The notes beneath the pieces were generated by a model. That model ran no database searches, had not been told where the DNA came from, and was given only the letters and a program-made list of their open reading frames with translations. A stretch of DNA of 64,000 bases from Ariolimax columbianus (Eukaryota; Mollusca; Gastropoda; Stylommatophora; Arionidae). Made by a program: the position numbers and the translations under genes. Shown one piece after another: positions 1 to 10,084 of the stretch. Where the stretch lies: NCBI GenBank assembly GCA_036924085.1, contig JAVGWX010000013.1:47701175-47765174 (forward strand), in the 5' to 3' direction. Numbering within the stretch: position 1 is the stretch's first letter; every line of letters begins with the position of its first letter.

Positions 1-813
1 ATAAGTAAAAAGACAACGCTGCAAAGAGAAAGAAAACGAAAGCTAAGTATATTTTTGTGTTAACCACTAAAAGTCGTTAAATTGTAAAGCCAATCATGAC
101 CGAAAGAGGATACTACTACTACTTGTGGTTCCCTGACCAACCTGTCTGTCTGTCTGTGCCATCAATGACATTGGTTTTTTTTTTAAAGAAAATAAAGTAA
201 AGTAACAGACTATCCGGATTCGAATTTTCTCTCTTTCCTTCGCAAGTTTGGCCATTTTATGTTTTTTACACGACTTAACGGTTTCGCACGAACCACCAAT
301 CACAGGGAAGAACGCTGTCAGAAGTCAGGAATTGGAGAAATTGTCCCGCTGAAACCTGACAAGCAGCCTGACGGGAAGTCTGACAGCTGCTCTGAAAGAT
401 GACGTGGTTAGTCTAGAGTTTCTGTCTCATGCTGAGCACAGGAACCTCAGAATACAACAATTTCTATTTCTGCGCTCTATTTCCTGGTTGCCGCTACAAA
501 CTGCTAAAATAATGAACTCCGTGCGCGTTTTTTTTTTATCCCCCATCGCATCAAGAGTTGAGCAAACTGTATATTTTTCTCTGTCTCTGGGGCATGCAAT
601 CTTCTGGTAATAAACTTTCGCACCTGCTTTAGTAGTGTGCGTTCACGGGTGAGCGCTGGCGTGCACATGTGAGACGAAGGTAGACAGAGAGTGTATAAAA
701 CAGTGCTCTCAAACTACAGGCCCGGAAGGTCCCCGTCAAGTGGTCCTCAAACCGCACAGGAAGATAAATAAATTGTTTTTAAGATTGAAGAAGAATATAT
801 TACATTGCTTATG
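1..813. other. Unassigned sequence, no gene seen
   Basis: I see no domain, RNA gene or repeat shared with the rest of the window. Open frames are short and unremarkable. A TATAAAA-like string near 693 has no gene behind it and is not called a promoter. Confidence 0.5.
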
Positions 814-823
814 AATGAATGAT

Positions 824-1171
824 GTTTGGAATCATGAAGCCGACCAGCACATGAGCAGTATCGGTTAGCGACCTCAAGCTGACTGCTGGTGTCCGGGTCG
901 GCGATCAAGAGTTGCCAAGACCCTGTTCTACCTCCATGTGGTGATCCTGGATAACGGACTGCAGCTGTGCAGACTGGCTAAGGAAAAGGGATCGAAGAGG
1001 GAAGGCTAACCCGGTACCCAGATGTTGCAGCGAAGCTGTAAACTACGACAGAACGCTCTTTGTGCTACGGAAAAGTCCTGTTATTGCAAAGTCGTTTTGA
1101 GGGCTTGGTATCTGGATTTTGAGAAGAAACGGCGACGATGAAAAAGAAGAAGAAGAAGAAGAAGAAGAAAT
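824..1171 (+). mobile_element. REP-A copy 1 (SINE-like dispersed repeat, GAA tail)
   Basis: First of six copies of a roughly 350-bp dispersed repeat (others near 2883, 9109, 17085, 27754 and 45567). Shared blocks include GATCCTGGATAAC and GGGATCGAAGAGGGAA, and the 3' end is a (GAA)n tract. The copy is bracketed by a 10-bp direct repeat AATGAATGAT (814-823 and 1172-1181), a good target-site duplication. It lacks about 35 bp of the 3' domain that other copies carry just before the CAAGCTGTAAACTACGAC block. It has no coding potential. A SINE or the 3' end of a LINE are both possible. Confidence 0.75.
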
Positions 1172-1187
1172 AATGAATGATATAGCT

Positions 1188-1260
1188 GGTAGCCGAGTGG
1201 GTTGGGTGCTGGTCTTCTGAAAAATTGGGTGCCGGTTCAAACGCTTGGTAAGGCTTGTTT
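1188..1260 (+). mobile_element. tRNA-like SINE head
   Basis: A tRNA-like stretch begins GGTAGCCGAGTGGGTTGG (A-box-like) and is followed about 45 bp later by GGTTCAAAC (B-box-like). It does not fold into a convincing mature tRNA, so it is read as the RNA polymerase III promoter head of a SINE or a decayed tRNA pseudogene. It sits directly 3' of the REP-A copy. The body is not delimited. Confidence 0.4.
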
Positions 1261-1365
1261 TCATTTTGTAAGCAAAAGCCCGTTAACACGCCAATGTGGC
1301 ATATTGTGAATATTGTGTTGGGTCCATATGTTTCTTGATCAACGACCCATTATAGGGGATTGGAG

Positions 1366-1384
1366 GGGGGGGGGGGGGGTGGGA
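1366..1384 (+). repeat. Poly-G tract
   Basis: An almost pure run of G in an otherwise unassigned stretch (1260-1500). It could be a sequencing or assembly weak point. Confidence 0.7.
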
Positions 1385-1499
1385 GGGTATATGGTCAACA
1401 TCTAGGCCAGCCCCTTCACTGTCAAAGATTATTATGGTACCGAATGTTTAACGCTAAGTCGACCACAAGAAACCGTTTTGCGATTGGAAAAATCCCGCA

Positions 1500-1575
1500 C
1501 CAATTTGGGGACAGGAACCCCGATCGCTCGACTGGGAAGGTAGTGCACTAACCACTGCGGCACCTCGGCACTGTT
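1500..1575 (-). mobile_element. Possible tRNA-like SINE head
   Basis: On the minus strand the text GCAGTGGTTAGTGCAC resembles a tRNA A box, with GGGGTTCC about 35 bp downstream as a degenerate B box. Evidence is weak and no second copy was seen here. Confidence 0.25.
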
Positions 1576-1619
1576 TTTAAAAGGAGGCAAAACAATACCT
1601 AACCTTAACGCTGCATGGT

Positions 1620-2005
1620 GACTGCAAAGGTATGCGGCATTTATTCGTTAGCTAAATGATGGGTGTCGGCGGAGAATGGTATGATACCATCACTAATATA
1701 GAACCATTGGACAATATTTGACGTATTCCAGTGGGATAATCCGAGGGTAGAAAAAACTGGCTGTAGAGAGGACACACAATAATGACACCAGCTGATATCG
1801 TTACAAGAAGATCCCTGTTCTAGGATTTCCAAGGCAAGAGAAGTAGGGGCAGACAAATCCAGAATTCGAGAAAATAGCTCAAGATAAACATAAAGGAAAC
1901 AAGGTAGACATAGACAGAAGTGGAACGGATGGCTCATGACAGAAGAACTTGGCGTGTAGTTGTTGAAGACCTATGCTCCAGGGGGACTTGAATGGTTTTG
2001 AATAA
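1620..2005 (+). mobile_element. LINE 3'-end fragment (ORF2 C-terminus)
   Basis: Broken plus-strand frames read GKRSRGRQ followed by DRRTWRVVVEDLCS. That is the usual order at the C-terminus of many LINE ORF2 proteins: an arginine-rich GxxxRGRP block, then a D-R-xxW-R-x-VV block. Stops and frameshifts are frequent, so it is a dead 5'-truncated copy. The LINE fragment at 20885-21815 ends in a similar module (GKRRIGRP near 21665). Confidence 0.6.
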
Positions 2006-2094
2006 TTTATATAAATTCTTCAGGTGGACTCAGGAGTATGTAGTAGCACTGTAATGATCATATTCATTTGTTTTTAAAAATAAAGGACTGAAAT

Positions 2095-2340
2095 TAAGAA
2101 TGGTTTCTTATTGTGAATAGTGGCATCGTAATAACAACGATCTCCTATTGTGAATAGTGGCTTCATTATAGCAATGATCTCCTATTGTTAATATTTCATC
2201 ATAATTACAATGATCTCCTATTGTTAATATTTCATCATAATAACAATGATCTCCTTTGTTAATATTTCCTCATAATAACAATGATCTCTTACTGTGAAAA
2301 TGTGCTTTACAATAACAATGGTCTGCTTTTATGAATATAG
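2095..2340. repeat. Degenerate tandem repeat, about 36-45 bp unit
   Basis: Five to six imperfect units carry AACAATGATCTCCTATTG and TTCATCATAAT. The array lies at the 3' side (minus orientation) of the old LINE, just after its FADD-region codons, so it may have grown within that element. Confidence 0.6.
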
Positions 2341-2451
2341 TTTTGCTGAAATTATTTGAGACCAAAAATCTTTGCACGCTTGTGAGAAGCTATCTGTCAA
2401 GCAATGAGGACTACGCGTAACAATTGCAGCATCATCAGCGAACATCAAGTC

Positions 2452-2526
2452 CTTGTTGGGGATTTCCCTTGTTGGGGATTTCCCTTGTTGGGGATTTCCC
2501 TTGTTGTTGATTTCCCTTGGTGATTT
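2452..2526. repeat. 16-bp tandem repeat inside LINE RT region
   Basis: The unit TTGTTGGGGATTTCCC is repeated about 4.5 times, the last copies diverged. On the minus strand it directly precedes the codons of the old LINE's FADD box, so the array interrupts the RT coding region. Confidence 0.8.
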
Positions 2527-2664
2527 CCCTGATCTTCTGTGTTGGCCTTAATCCTTGCAATGTTAAGTAGTGGACCATCCGACCTAGTGTGAAGGCAAAT
2601 TCCTTCATTTGCGTTACTAAAAATGCATCCTTCACTAGCAGAATAAAACAGGTATTTAAAAGTA

Positions 2665-2699
2665 CCGGGAGGGGTGGGGTGGGGGGGGGGGGGGGGGGG
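2665..2699 (+). repeat. Poly-G tract (19 G run) inside old LINE
   Basis: GGGGTGGGGT is followed by 19 G. On the minus strand this is poly-C directly after codons for DCVL, where LINE RTs normally continue from GCVL into the proline-threonine segment of motif 4. Confidence 0.8.
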
Positions 2700-2882
2700 T
2701 AGGACACAGTCTTGCTTAACACCATTGAGAATACCAAATGGGTATGAAGTGCTACTAGTAAATTAGACCGTTCCTCCGTTGCCTCATAGAATAATATTAT
2801 TAGCCCTTCCCTTTTTGCTTTGGCAGTGTATTTTAGACAGTAATATTTGTGTCCATCTCTACTAAACGAATCAACTACCTTT

Positions 2883-3231
2883 GGGGATCAAGACGCTGAG
2901 CTGCAGTGGTCAGTGACCCATAGCTGACTTCTAGCGTCATGGCCAGCGAACCAGAGCTGCCAAGACCCTTCTACACCTCCACGCGGTGATCCTGGATAAC
3001 AGGCTGCAGCAGGGCAGACTAGTTAAGGAAAAGGGATCGAAGAGGGAATGCTAACCAGGTACTCAAAAATGCTTGCTGAATTCGGATGTGTTCGACCGAA
3101 AGGTGCAAATATTGCAGTCAAGCTGTAAGCTACAACACTGCGCATTCCGTTCTCTGGACTACATTCTGCTACTTAAGCCCTTTCAGGGTTTGGTAGCGGG
3201 AGATTAAGAACGAACGCAAAAGAAGAAGAAA
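2883..3231 (+). mobile_element. REP-A copy 2, inserted in old LINE
   Basis: A near full-length REP-A copy starts GGGGATCAAGACGCTGAG and ends in a short GAAGAAGAA tail. A 7-bp direct repeat TACCTTT flanks it (2876-2882 and 3232-3238). Old-LINE RT codons resume on both sides (FIDT at about 3245, FSRDG at about 2865), so the insertion point is well fixed. Confidence 0.8.
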
Positions 3232-3725
3232 TACCTTTATCGTGTCAATGAATGAGATGTACAATGGCTGATTCTGCTCGCGTGAGATTCCTGAAGTTGT
3301 CGAAGAGAATATATATAGTATCAATAGGTGATATTGCAGACATGAATCCACATTGCGGCTCGGAATACACGTTCAGTCAATTGTTATAGCTGTAATATAG
3401 TGACTCTGGCAAAGACTTTGCCTACACCACTGAGCAGAGAGATACGCCCGTAACTAATTACATTCACTTCAATCTACTTTAATTGTGTAGAATGTTGCGG
3501 TTTCTGTGCATCTGTCATATCATGAGATACTATGTCCTCTTTTCGGGAATGGCATAACATCATATTCAGCTCTTACAAGAATTCACCCTTATGGATCAAA
3601 TCAGGTGGGATCCCGTCTCTGGCTTGTGCTCTGTCCAGGGCCAAGCTGACAATGGCCTTATTAAGATCTTCTAGAGATGGTTCGATGTCCTTATGTCCTT
3701 CGATGTCTTTATCAAGATAGATTTT

Positions 3726-3900
3726 GACAGCGTCAAGGCCTGTCAGTGACGATATTGTCACATGATGACAGCGTCAAGGCCTGTCAGTGACGATATTGTC
3801 ACATGATGACAGCGTCAAGGGCTGTCAGTGAGGCCTGTCAGTGACGATATTGTCACATGATGACAGCGTCAAGGGCTGTCAGTGATAGTATTGTCAGATG
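3726..3900. repeat. 41-bp minisatellite inside old LINE
   Basis: About four units of 41 bp contain GTGACGATATTGTCAC, which is itself a palindrome. One unit carries a partial internal duplication. On the minus strand the unit encodes a NIVTDS-LDAV-like peptide that is part of the LINE linker, and LINE codons continue on both sides. Confidence 0.8.
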
Positions 3901-4650
3901 AGGGCAGGGTAAAATAGTGCTCGGTCCATCCCCAACCTACTGCACATACATGCCTTCTGACTTGCGTAAAAATACCATTGAAATGTCCCATTCCAAAGCG
4001 AATTAAATAACGGAACTTGTATGTGTCAACTATCACTGCAACTATAATAGCGTGTTCGTGAAACAAAGATGGATTCGAAGTTGGTTTGAGGGCAGGATTC
4101 TGTGAAAGGATCACTCTCAGCAGGGATTTGGTGGGGATTGTACCGTAAATTTGTTTTATTTCTCCGTGTGGAGCATGTATTGATTATAATTCTTGGCACA
4201 ATATGAGTTCCGTTTTTTAGTCGGCCTTGGAATGTGACGTCTCAAGGAATTTTCCGTGAGTCATAAGGCAAGTATCTACAGTAGATAGCTGTGGTCCATC
4301 CTTACAGCTTATTCTTTGTTCGTTAGTGATGGTTTTGATTTGTGCTGCTTTCCGATTTATGTGGTCAACATCTTTGTTTTTAGACCATCATATATTTGTC
4401 TGATCTAACGTGTTTGTGCTGCAGTCTGAATGTTTTCATTGACCTGCAGCCAGTGTTTATTTGGACATTTGCGTACTGTTTGTTGAACAAGGCTTTCGAC
4501 GGACATGAATGTATGAAAAGTTCATGCATTTGGATAAAAGGTTTCTACTGAGCTGTGTCGGCAAGCTGATGGAACGGATGATAAACACCAGACTGATGTG
4601 GCACCTGGATAAAAAAAAGGAATACTAATTCCACAGCAAGCCGGCTTTAG

Positions 4651-5133
4651 ACAGCACAGATCCACTGAGGACCAGGTCATCCTCATAGCCCAGGAGATAG
4701 AAGATGCCTACCAGGCACAGAAACACACATCCCCCCTCTCCCCAATAAAAAACAACCCAGAAAGATTAACCAAAAAAACAGCACACAAAATAGTCTTGCA
4801 GCCTCTCCCCCCTCCCCAATATAAAAAATATAAACCTCCACCCCCTCCCCCCCCCAAAAAAAACAAAAAAAAAAACAAACCATGTTACACTATTTCAACA
4901 AGGAATTCCAAAATACACTCCCTTTAGTCCCCACTAAAAAAAACAACAAAAAAACACACGTCGATACACTAATTCACAAAAGAAAGGAACAACAAACACA
5001 CCGCCCTCCTCCCCCCAAACAAAATAAAACCGCCAAAACTTTAATTTACCAAAAACAGCACAGATCCACTGAGGACCAGGTCATCCTCATAGCCCAGGAA
5101 ATAGAAGATGCCTACCAGGCACAGAAACACACA
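4651..5133. repeat. 79-bp direct duplication around a G-poor 325-bp insert
   Basis: Bases 4651-4729 recur at 5055-5133 with one mismatch. Between them lie 325 bases of A/C-rich, almost G-free text with long C and A runs. The same RT codons are thus present twice in different frames. This is either a local rearrangement in the element or an assembly artefact. Confidence 0.85.
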
Positions 5134-6506
5134 GTAGCTGTTTGGGTGGATCTGGAAAAGGCATTTGACAAAGTCTGGAAAGATGGACTTAGAGTCAAGC
5201 TAAGAAGAAGTGATGTTTGTGGGAAAATGTACAAGTGGATCAACCACTACCTCAAACAAAGAACGGCCAGAGTCCAAGTACAAGGGCAGATGAGCAAAAA
5301 GGTGACACTCGAGCAGGGAGTACCCCAAGGGGGAGTACTGTCACCCACACTCTTCCTGGTATATATAAACGATATTACAGAGAATATACCAAGAAGAGTC
5401 CATAGCTCAATGTTTGCAGACGATCTGGCTATGTGGACCTCTGAAAAGAATCTCACCATAGCAAGAAATCGGATGCAGACGGCCCTAACATCGCTGGAAG
5501 AGTGGGCGAACTCATGGCTGGTCAAAATAAACGAGGATAAAACCACATGCACAATATTCTCGCTTTCATTTAAACCCCAAAATACCAAATTAAGTCTAAA
5601 TGGCAAATTCCTGCAGCCAAACGACAACCCAACCTATCTGGGAGTCCCATTTGATCGGCGCATGACATGGAAAAGTCAGATTGAGAGAAACCGAATGAAA
5701 GCCAGAGAAAGAATGGCAATCGTGAGGAAACTTGCTGGCACAAGCTGGGGAGCAGACGAAGGCATACTAAAGAAACTGTACACTGGAAGAGTGAGACCAG
5801 TTCTCGAGTATGGCATTGCGGCATGGACAACAGCAGCGAAGGCGAACTTCGATAAAGTTAACAAACTTCAAAACCAAGCCATGAGAATTATAACAGGTGG
5901 CATGAAGTCAACGCCAATTGTAGAACTTGAAAAGATTACAAAACTGCAATACATGACCGATAGAAGAGACTGCAGAGCCCAGCTGCAGTCAGAGAAACTC
6001 CGAAGACTGACCGACCATCCAATGCATCAGAGACTAAACAATTTGGGAAATGGGAAACTAAAGCGGAGAAACTTTGCAGAAATAGCCAAAGCAAAGATGC
6101 ACGAAGATCCCATAAACGCACTAACAACACCAAAACCCATCACTACTGTACGAAAACCTACCTGGAGGCAGGATATATTTCCAGAGGGGGTAGAAAATAT
6201 ACCAGGTATTGCAAACAAAAACTGCCAGACTGAAAAAGAAAGGAGAGATACTACCCTAAGCTTCATAACGAAAAGCTACCCAAGCATGGACTGGACCCAT
6301 GCATACACCGACGGTTCTGTAACAAACACAACACAGAACGGAGGGGCAGGAGCATTCCTGAACCTACCAAATGGCAGACAAATAACACTGTCATTCGCTA
6401 CTGGTAAGTACACAAGCAATTTCAGAGCGGAGGCAGAGGCACTGAGGGCGGCAGTGGAAGAAATGGTGACACACAGTGAAAATGAGAGCCATATAGTCCT
6501 CTCGCC
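5056..6506 (+). pseudogene. LINE-R reverse transcriptase plus start of RNase H
   Basis: One open frame runs from upstream (a chance ATG at 4882 in the G-poor insert) to the stop at 6508. Counting from that ATG, residues 90-96 (DLEKAFD) hold the first RT aspartate. GVPQGG is at 146-151 and FADD at 178-181. The RNase H domain starts near 470, with AYTDGS holding D477 and RAEAEAL holding the glutamate near 517. The first 57 residues are insert-derived, not RT. The frame ends where a 13-nt deletion, judged against the copy at 16012, removes the third RNase H carboxylate and shifts the frame. Enzymatically this would have copied LINE RNA into DNA and trimmed the RNA strand. It is now broken. Confidence 0.85.
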
Positions 6507-7112
6507 GTAGTCACAGCGCTAAAAAGCCAGAAAAACACTGAGCTTAATGACTTAAGAGCAGCACTCTGCAAACTGTGCCAGCAGTCCGCACCAAAAAGGG
6601 TAGTGGTACAGTGGGTCCCATCACACTGCAACATCCAAGGCAACGAGGAGGCAGACAGACTGGCAAAAGAAGGTGCAAGACTACCACAAACAGATACCAG
6701 TATGACGTACGAAGAGTCAAAACGGCTTATCAAAGCCAGATACATGACCAAATGGGAAACCGAACACACTGGTTACACCAAAAACGATGCCTATTACCAG
6801 TTGAACCGAAGAGAGCAGGTCGTTGTCTTCAGACTTAGCACTGGCCACAATAGACTGAGGTACCACCTATTCAACAAATTGAAGATAGGGTGTACCGACG
6901 AATGCCCGTGCGGTACTGGTAAAATGACCGCTGAACATCTGCTGCAGAACTGCCCGACATACGAGGATCAGAGAGAGCAGATGTGGCCATTACCAGTGGA
7001 ACTGCAAGACAAGCTCTATGGCAGTGGCGACAGCCTCAGGATGACCGCCGCTTTTTTCGAAAAAAATAATGGTTACTGTCTGACTGCGTACGCAGAAGAA
7101 GAAGAAGAAGGA
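6501..7112 (+). pseudogene. LINE-R RNase H end and zinc-knuckle segment
   Basis: This is the continuation of the same protein in another frame after the deletion. WVPSHC with GNEEADRLAKEG is the His/Asp part of LINE RNase H. RLSTGHNRLR and CPCGTGKMTAEHLLQNC follow, a C-x-C-x7-H-x4-C knuckle typical of RNase H-bearing LINEs. The terminal glutamates are the translated (GAA)n tail, and the stop codon comes from the target site. Confidence 0.82.
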
Positions 7113-7364
7113 TAAAAGGTTTCTATTTAATCAGAGCAGCGCGCTTAGAAACAATAGCGGATATCATGTCCTAAACTTTCGATCCAAACCTATCATCTGA
7201 TTTAACAGTTCGTTTTCCAAAGGCAGCGAGTTTAGTCCTATCAATAGCGTTTCTGAGATGCCCCCGGGTCTCTGTAGCAGTAGTGTGGCGATGCAGAATT
7301 AGGAACGTCCTAAAACTAATTATTATTTCTTGTGATCAGTGCAGTTTCCACCGTTCTATTTCAG

Positions 7365-7859
7365 TCGATGACAGTCAGACGGTTAGCACTATGCACGAAA
7401 ATCAGATTAATGCGTACACTGGTCCTGTCAATATTCCTCTATGCTTGTGAGCCATTGACAGTTACAGTTGACCTTCAACGGAGGATACAGGCCTTGGAGA
7501 TGAGATATTTTCGAAGACTTTTAAACATCACGTACAAAGATCGGGTTAGAAATGAGTAAATAAGGACCTTTTGAAGACCTTTTGGCAACTGTCAAAAGAA
7601 GGAAACCCGCTTGGTATGGTCACATATCGAGATCAAATGGTCTTGCAAATACAATCCTCCACGGAAAGGTGCAAGGCAGACGACGAAGAGGCCGTCCCAA
7701 AAAGAGATGGGAGGACAACATAAAAGAATGGACCAATCTCCGACCAGAAGAGTTACAGGCAGCGGCATCTGACAGAGAAGGGTGGCGTGGCATTGTGAGG
7801 ATGTCTTCATGTGTGCCCCAACGACCTCACCGGTTACGGGATGACCTGACCTGACCTGA
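7365..7859 (+). mobile_element. LINE-G copy 1, 3' end with (ACCTG)n tail
   Basis: A 5'-truncated LINE end. It reads LALCTKIRLMRTLVLSIFLYAC in two stretches, then RRIQALEMRYFRRLL. After a frameshift near 7557 it reads WYGHISRSNGL, GRRRRGRPKKRWEDNIKEW and REGWRGIV. These blocks are the post-RT C-terminus of many EN-RT LINEs. It ends in ACCTGACCTGACCTGA. A second copy in opposite orientation lies at 43884-44696 and differs at many sites. Confidence 0.85.
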
Positions 7860-7869
7860 GTGGCATAGT

Positions 7870-8470
7870 TTGTTATGTGGAGGAACTTCCTTGGCTGCTA
7901 TTCTCTTCTTTCCTTCCCTTTCTCATCTAAAAACACTTGTGATTTTCTGTCCTAGATACAAGTAACTCTTTAGTCTCAATATCTCGTTGTTTATTATCAC
8001 GTTCAGTAGCAAAGCGTGATGATAGTTTTAGGGTAACCTGAGTCATGAGAATAAAGGGACATAATAGTTCACCTGTTCTTAAAATTGAAATCCAGCCAGT
8101 AAAGGCCGGCCTAATTTGTGGTTATTTGGCTGTGAGAACAAACATGACTGTCTTTTGGCTACCAAAATTGACCTGATTCCTACGCTGTGTTAGGCTGGCC
8201 GCAATCGGTTTTGCTACTTCGCACGTTTGCTAACATGTCACTGCGCTTTAAAAAAAAATTACCATTGCAGTTTTAATTTCTAATTTATTTCACACCTGTT
8301 TTATGCAAAGGAATTGTCTTTTCTAACTCTTTACAATAACTGTTGGAGTAGTTCAGCCTATCGTGTCTATTCTAACGCTTCGCTACTGATAGTGTTTACT
8401 GCAGTCTTCTGTCTTTTGCTAATTATCATAGTTGTTATTTTGAATACCGTGGCAGCACACTCTTCAGAGC
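7870..8470. other. Unassigned sequence, no gene seen
   Basis: About 600 bp without a recognisable domain, repeat relative or long open frame. It is AT-rich with many stops in all frames. Confidence 0.4.
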
Positions 8471-8474
8471 AATC

Positions 8475-9098
8475 CATATTAATGATAAAATAAACTCGAG
8501 AGTTACAAAAGCATGTGTCGCATTTGGAAAATTAAGATCCTCAGTTTGGAACTGGAGAGGAATTAAACGTATAACGAAATTGACGGTTTATGCGGCAGTC
8601 GTTCAAACAATCTTCTGTACGTCTGTGAAATCTGGACTGTGTACAGTCAACATGCAAAGAAGCTTGACTACTTTCATCTGGGCTTCCTAAGGAAACTGCT
8701 TAACATAAAATGGCAGGATAGGATCACAGATGTAAAAGTTCTTTCGCGGCTCGCACGACAAGCATACTCACAACTCTGCTAATGGCAGCTTAGATCGCCT
8801 GTTCATGTTGTCCACATGTCAGATGTGGCTTCCAAAGAAAATATTCTATGGCGAGCTTTAGTCAGTCAAGCGAGCTCGCGGTGGCCAAATAAAACGTTAC
8901 AAAGACACCATGAAAGCCTCACTGAAGAACTGCGACATTGACCCTGATAACTGAGAGAACATTGCTGCTGATCGCCCTGCCTGGCGTAGTCAAATCTCTC
9001 CTGGCACGAAACATATGGAGCAGACAAGAGTCAAGGTAGCTGTACGTAGACGAGTGACACGAAAGGCAAAACACGAGTTGTCTCCGTCTAACAGTCAG
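8475..9098 (+). mobile_element. LINE fragment (ORF2 C-terminus)
   Basis: Broken plus frames read NSRVTKACVAFGKLRSSVW, LTVYAAVVQTIF and PKKIFYGEL. They end in QIKRYKDTMKASLKNCDID and then DRPAWRSQI. This block order is that of a LINE C-terminus in which a KKRYKDTLKASLK-like motif replaces the GRP box. Stops are frequent. REP-A copy 3 lies directly downstream. Confidence 0.75.
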
Positions 9099-9108
9099 AC
9101 AGAATTTC

Positions 9109-9471
9109 GGGATCAAGATGCTGAGCAGCGCATGAGCTGCAGTGGTCAGTGACCCATAGCTGACTGCTAGCATCAGGGCCACCAAACAAGAGCTGCCAAG
9201 ACCTTTCTACACCTCCACACGGCGATACTGGATAGCAGGCTGCAGCAGGGCAGATTGGCTAGGGAGAAGGGATCGAAGAGGGAATGCTTACCCAGTACTC
9301 AAAAAATGCTTGCTGAAGTCGAATGTGTTGGACAGACAGGTGCAAATATCGCAGTCAAGCTGTAAACTACGACACAACGCATTCCGTTCTCTGGACTACA
9401 TTCTGCTACTTAAGCCCTTTCTTGGTTTGGTAGCGGTAGATTGAAAACGAACGAAGCCAAGCCAAGCCAAG
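9109..9471 (+). mobile_element. REP-A copy 3 with (CCAAG)n tail
   Basis: Full-length copy of the family, but its 3' tail is GCCAAGCCAAGCCAAG rather than GAA. Flanks ACAGAATTTC (9099-9108) and ACAGTATTTC (9472-9481) form a 10-bp duplication with one mismatch. Confidence 0.8.
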
Positions 9472-9484
9472 ACAGTATTTCTCT

Positions 9485-9760
9485 GTCAACTGTGTAACTT
9501 ACGTTTTCTGGCTCGGATTGATTTGATCAGCCATCTCCGAATCCACTCCAGGATTGCTAGATGACAAACCGATCCTCTTCGGACTGATGGACAAACAAGT
9601 TGTTTTCCTACTGCCACTGTCCAATCTATATTCTTTACTTCTGTTAACTGTCTCAACCAGTAACTGTCACTCTTGCTCACTTGTCGTCCAATAAAATACT
9701 GTATCGTCAGCATATCTCAGATTGTTGATGCAGGAAGGTAGTAAATGAGAATAAGCAGTC
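9485..9760 (-). mobile_element. LINE RT fragment with YADD box
   Basis: The minus frame reads INNLRYADDTVFYWT, then LLVETVNRSKEYRLD and KTTCLSI. This is the catalytic YADD motif and the following alpha-helical segment of a LINE reverse transcriptase. A stop splits it. Flanking sequence to 10080 is unassigned. Confidence 0.75.
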
Positions 9761-10084
9761 CCTAGTTGAAACTAATGCTGAAGAAACTACCAACACAGGA
9801 GCAGAGGCGAGTGTCTGAATCTGAAATGGAATTCTGTATGATTTTCTGATTGGTAGAATGGTATGAGTTCGTTTCCTGTTTCAACTTGTTCATTTTCTCC
9901 AACTGTAAATTTGAACCTGCCCTACAGCCGCAGAAAACAGATTTAAAAAAAAAGGCAACTAGTGACCTCATTGGGGAAAAATAACCCAGTTCTTGCACAT
10001 TGCAACATTTAACCATTTGTCCAGGGGAATGGGATGCTAGTCCGGTCAAGTACAACATATTGACCAGGACGTCACATCATGGTT

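Larger units (their letters stand above)
4548..7109 (+). mobile_element. LINE-R copy 1: 5'-truncated RT-RNase H LINE
   Basis: This non-LTR retrotransposon carries, in order, an RT domain, a C-terminal RNase H and a CxC-H-C zinc-knuckle-like end, then a (GAA)n tail. It is flanked by the exact 16-bp direct repeat GGATAAAAGGTTTCTA (4532-4547 and 7110-7125), a clear target-site duplication. It begins inside the RT N-terminal region (SCVGKLMERMINTRL), so it is 5' truncated. RNase H in a LINE suggests the I/LOA/Jockey part of the tree (inference). It is inserted in the minus-strand old LINE. Two related copies lie at 16012 and 47731. Confidence 0.88.
2340..7290 (-). mobile_element. Old LINE copy (EN-RT type), split by two insertions
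   Basis: Minus-strand frames recover one reverse-transcriptase protein in order. There is a linker with KRAALI (about 7140). VNENIQTAAQT and IRQIYDGLKT follow (about 4390-4460), then EPSLEDLNKAIVSL and RDGIPPDLI (about 3590-3690). ISLLSGVGKVFARV comes next (about 3410), then REQNQPLYISFIDT (about 3260), and FADDAAIV, the catalytic FADD box, at about 2430. The pieces are separated by a LINE-R insertion (4548-7109) and REP-A (2883-3231). The reading frame is broken by stops, shifts, a poly-C run and tandem expansions. The order matches the linker-RT core of EN-carrying LINEs. No endonuclease domain was seen. The element is dead, and it is older than both insertions. Confidence 0.75.

Noticed and set aside
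690..700. TATAAAA-like promoter element
   Set aside because: No gene or transcript-like sequence follows, and such strings are frequent by chance.
4882..5050. Start codon at 4882 as the true start of the 542-codon RT protein
   Set aside because: The ATG and first 57 codons lie in the G-poor insert; RT homology begins only at the second copy of the 79-bp duplication.
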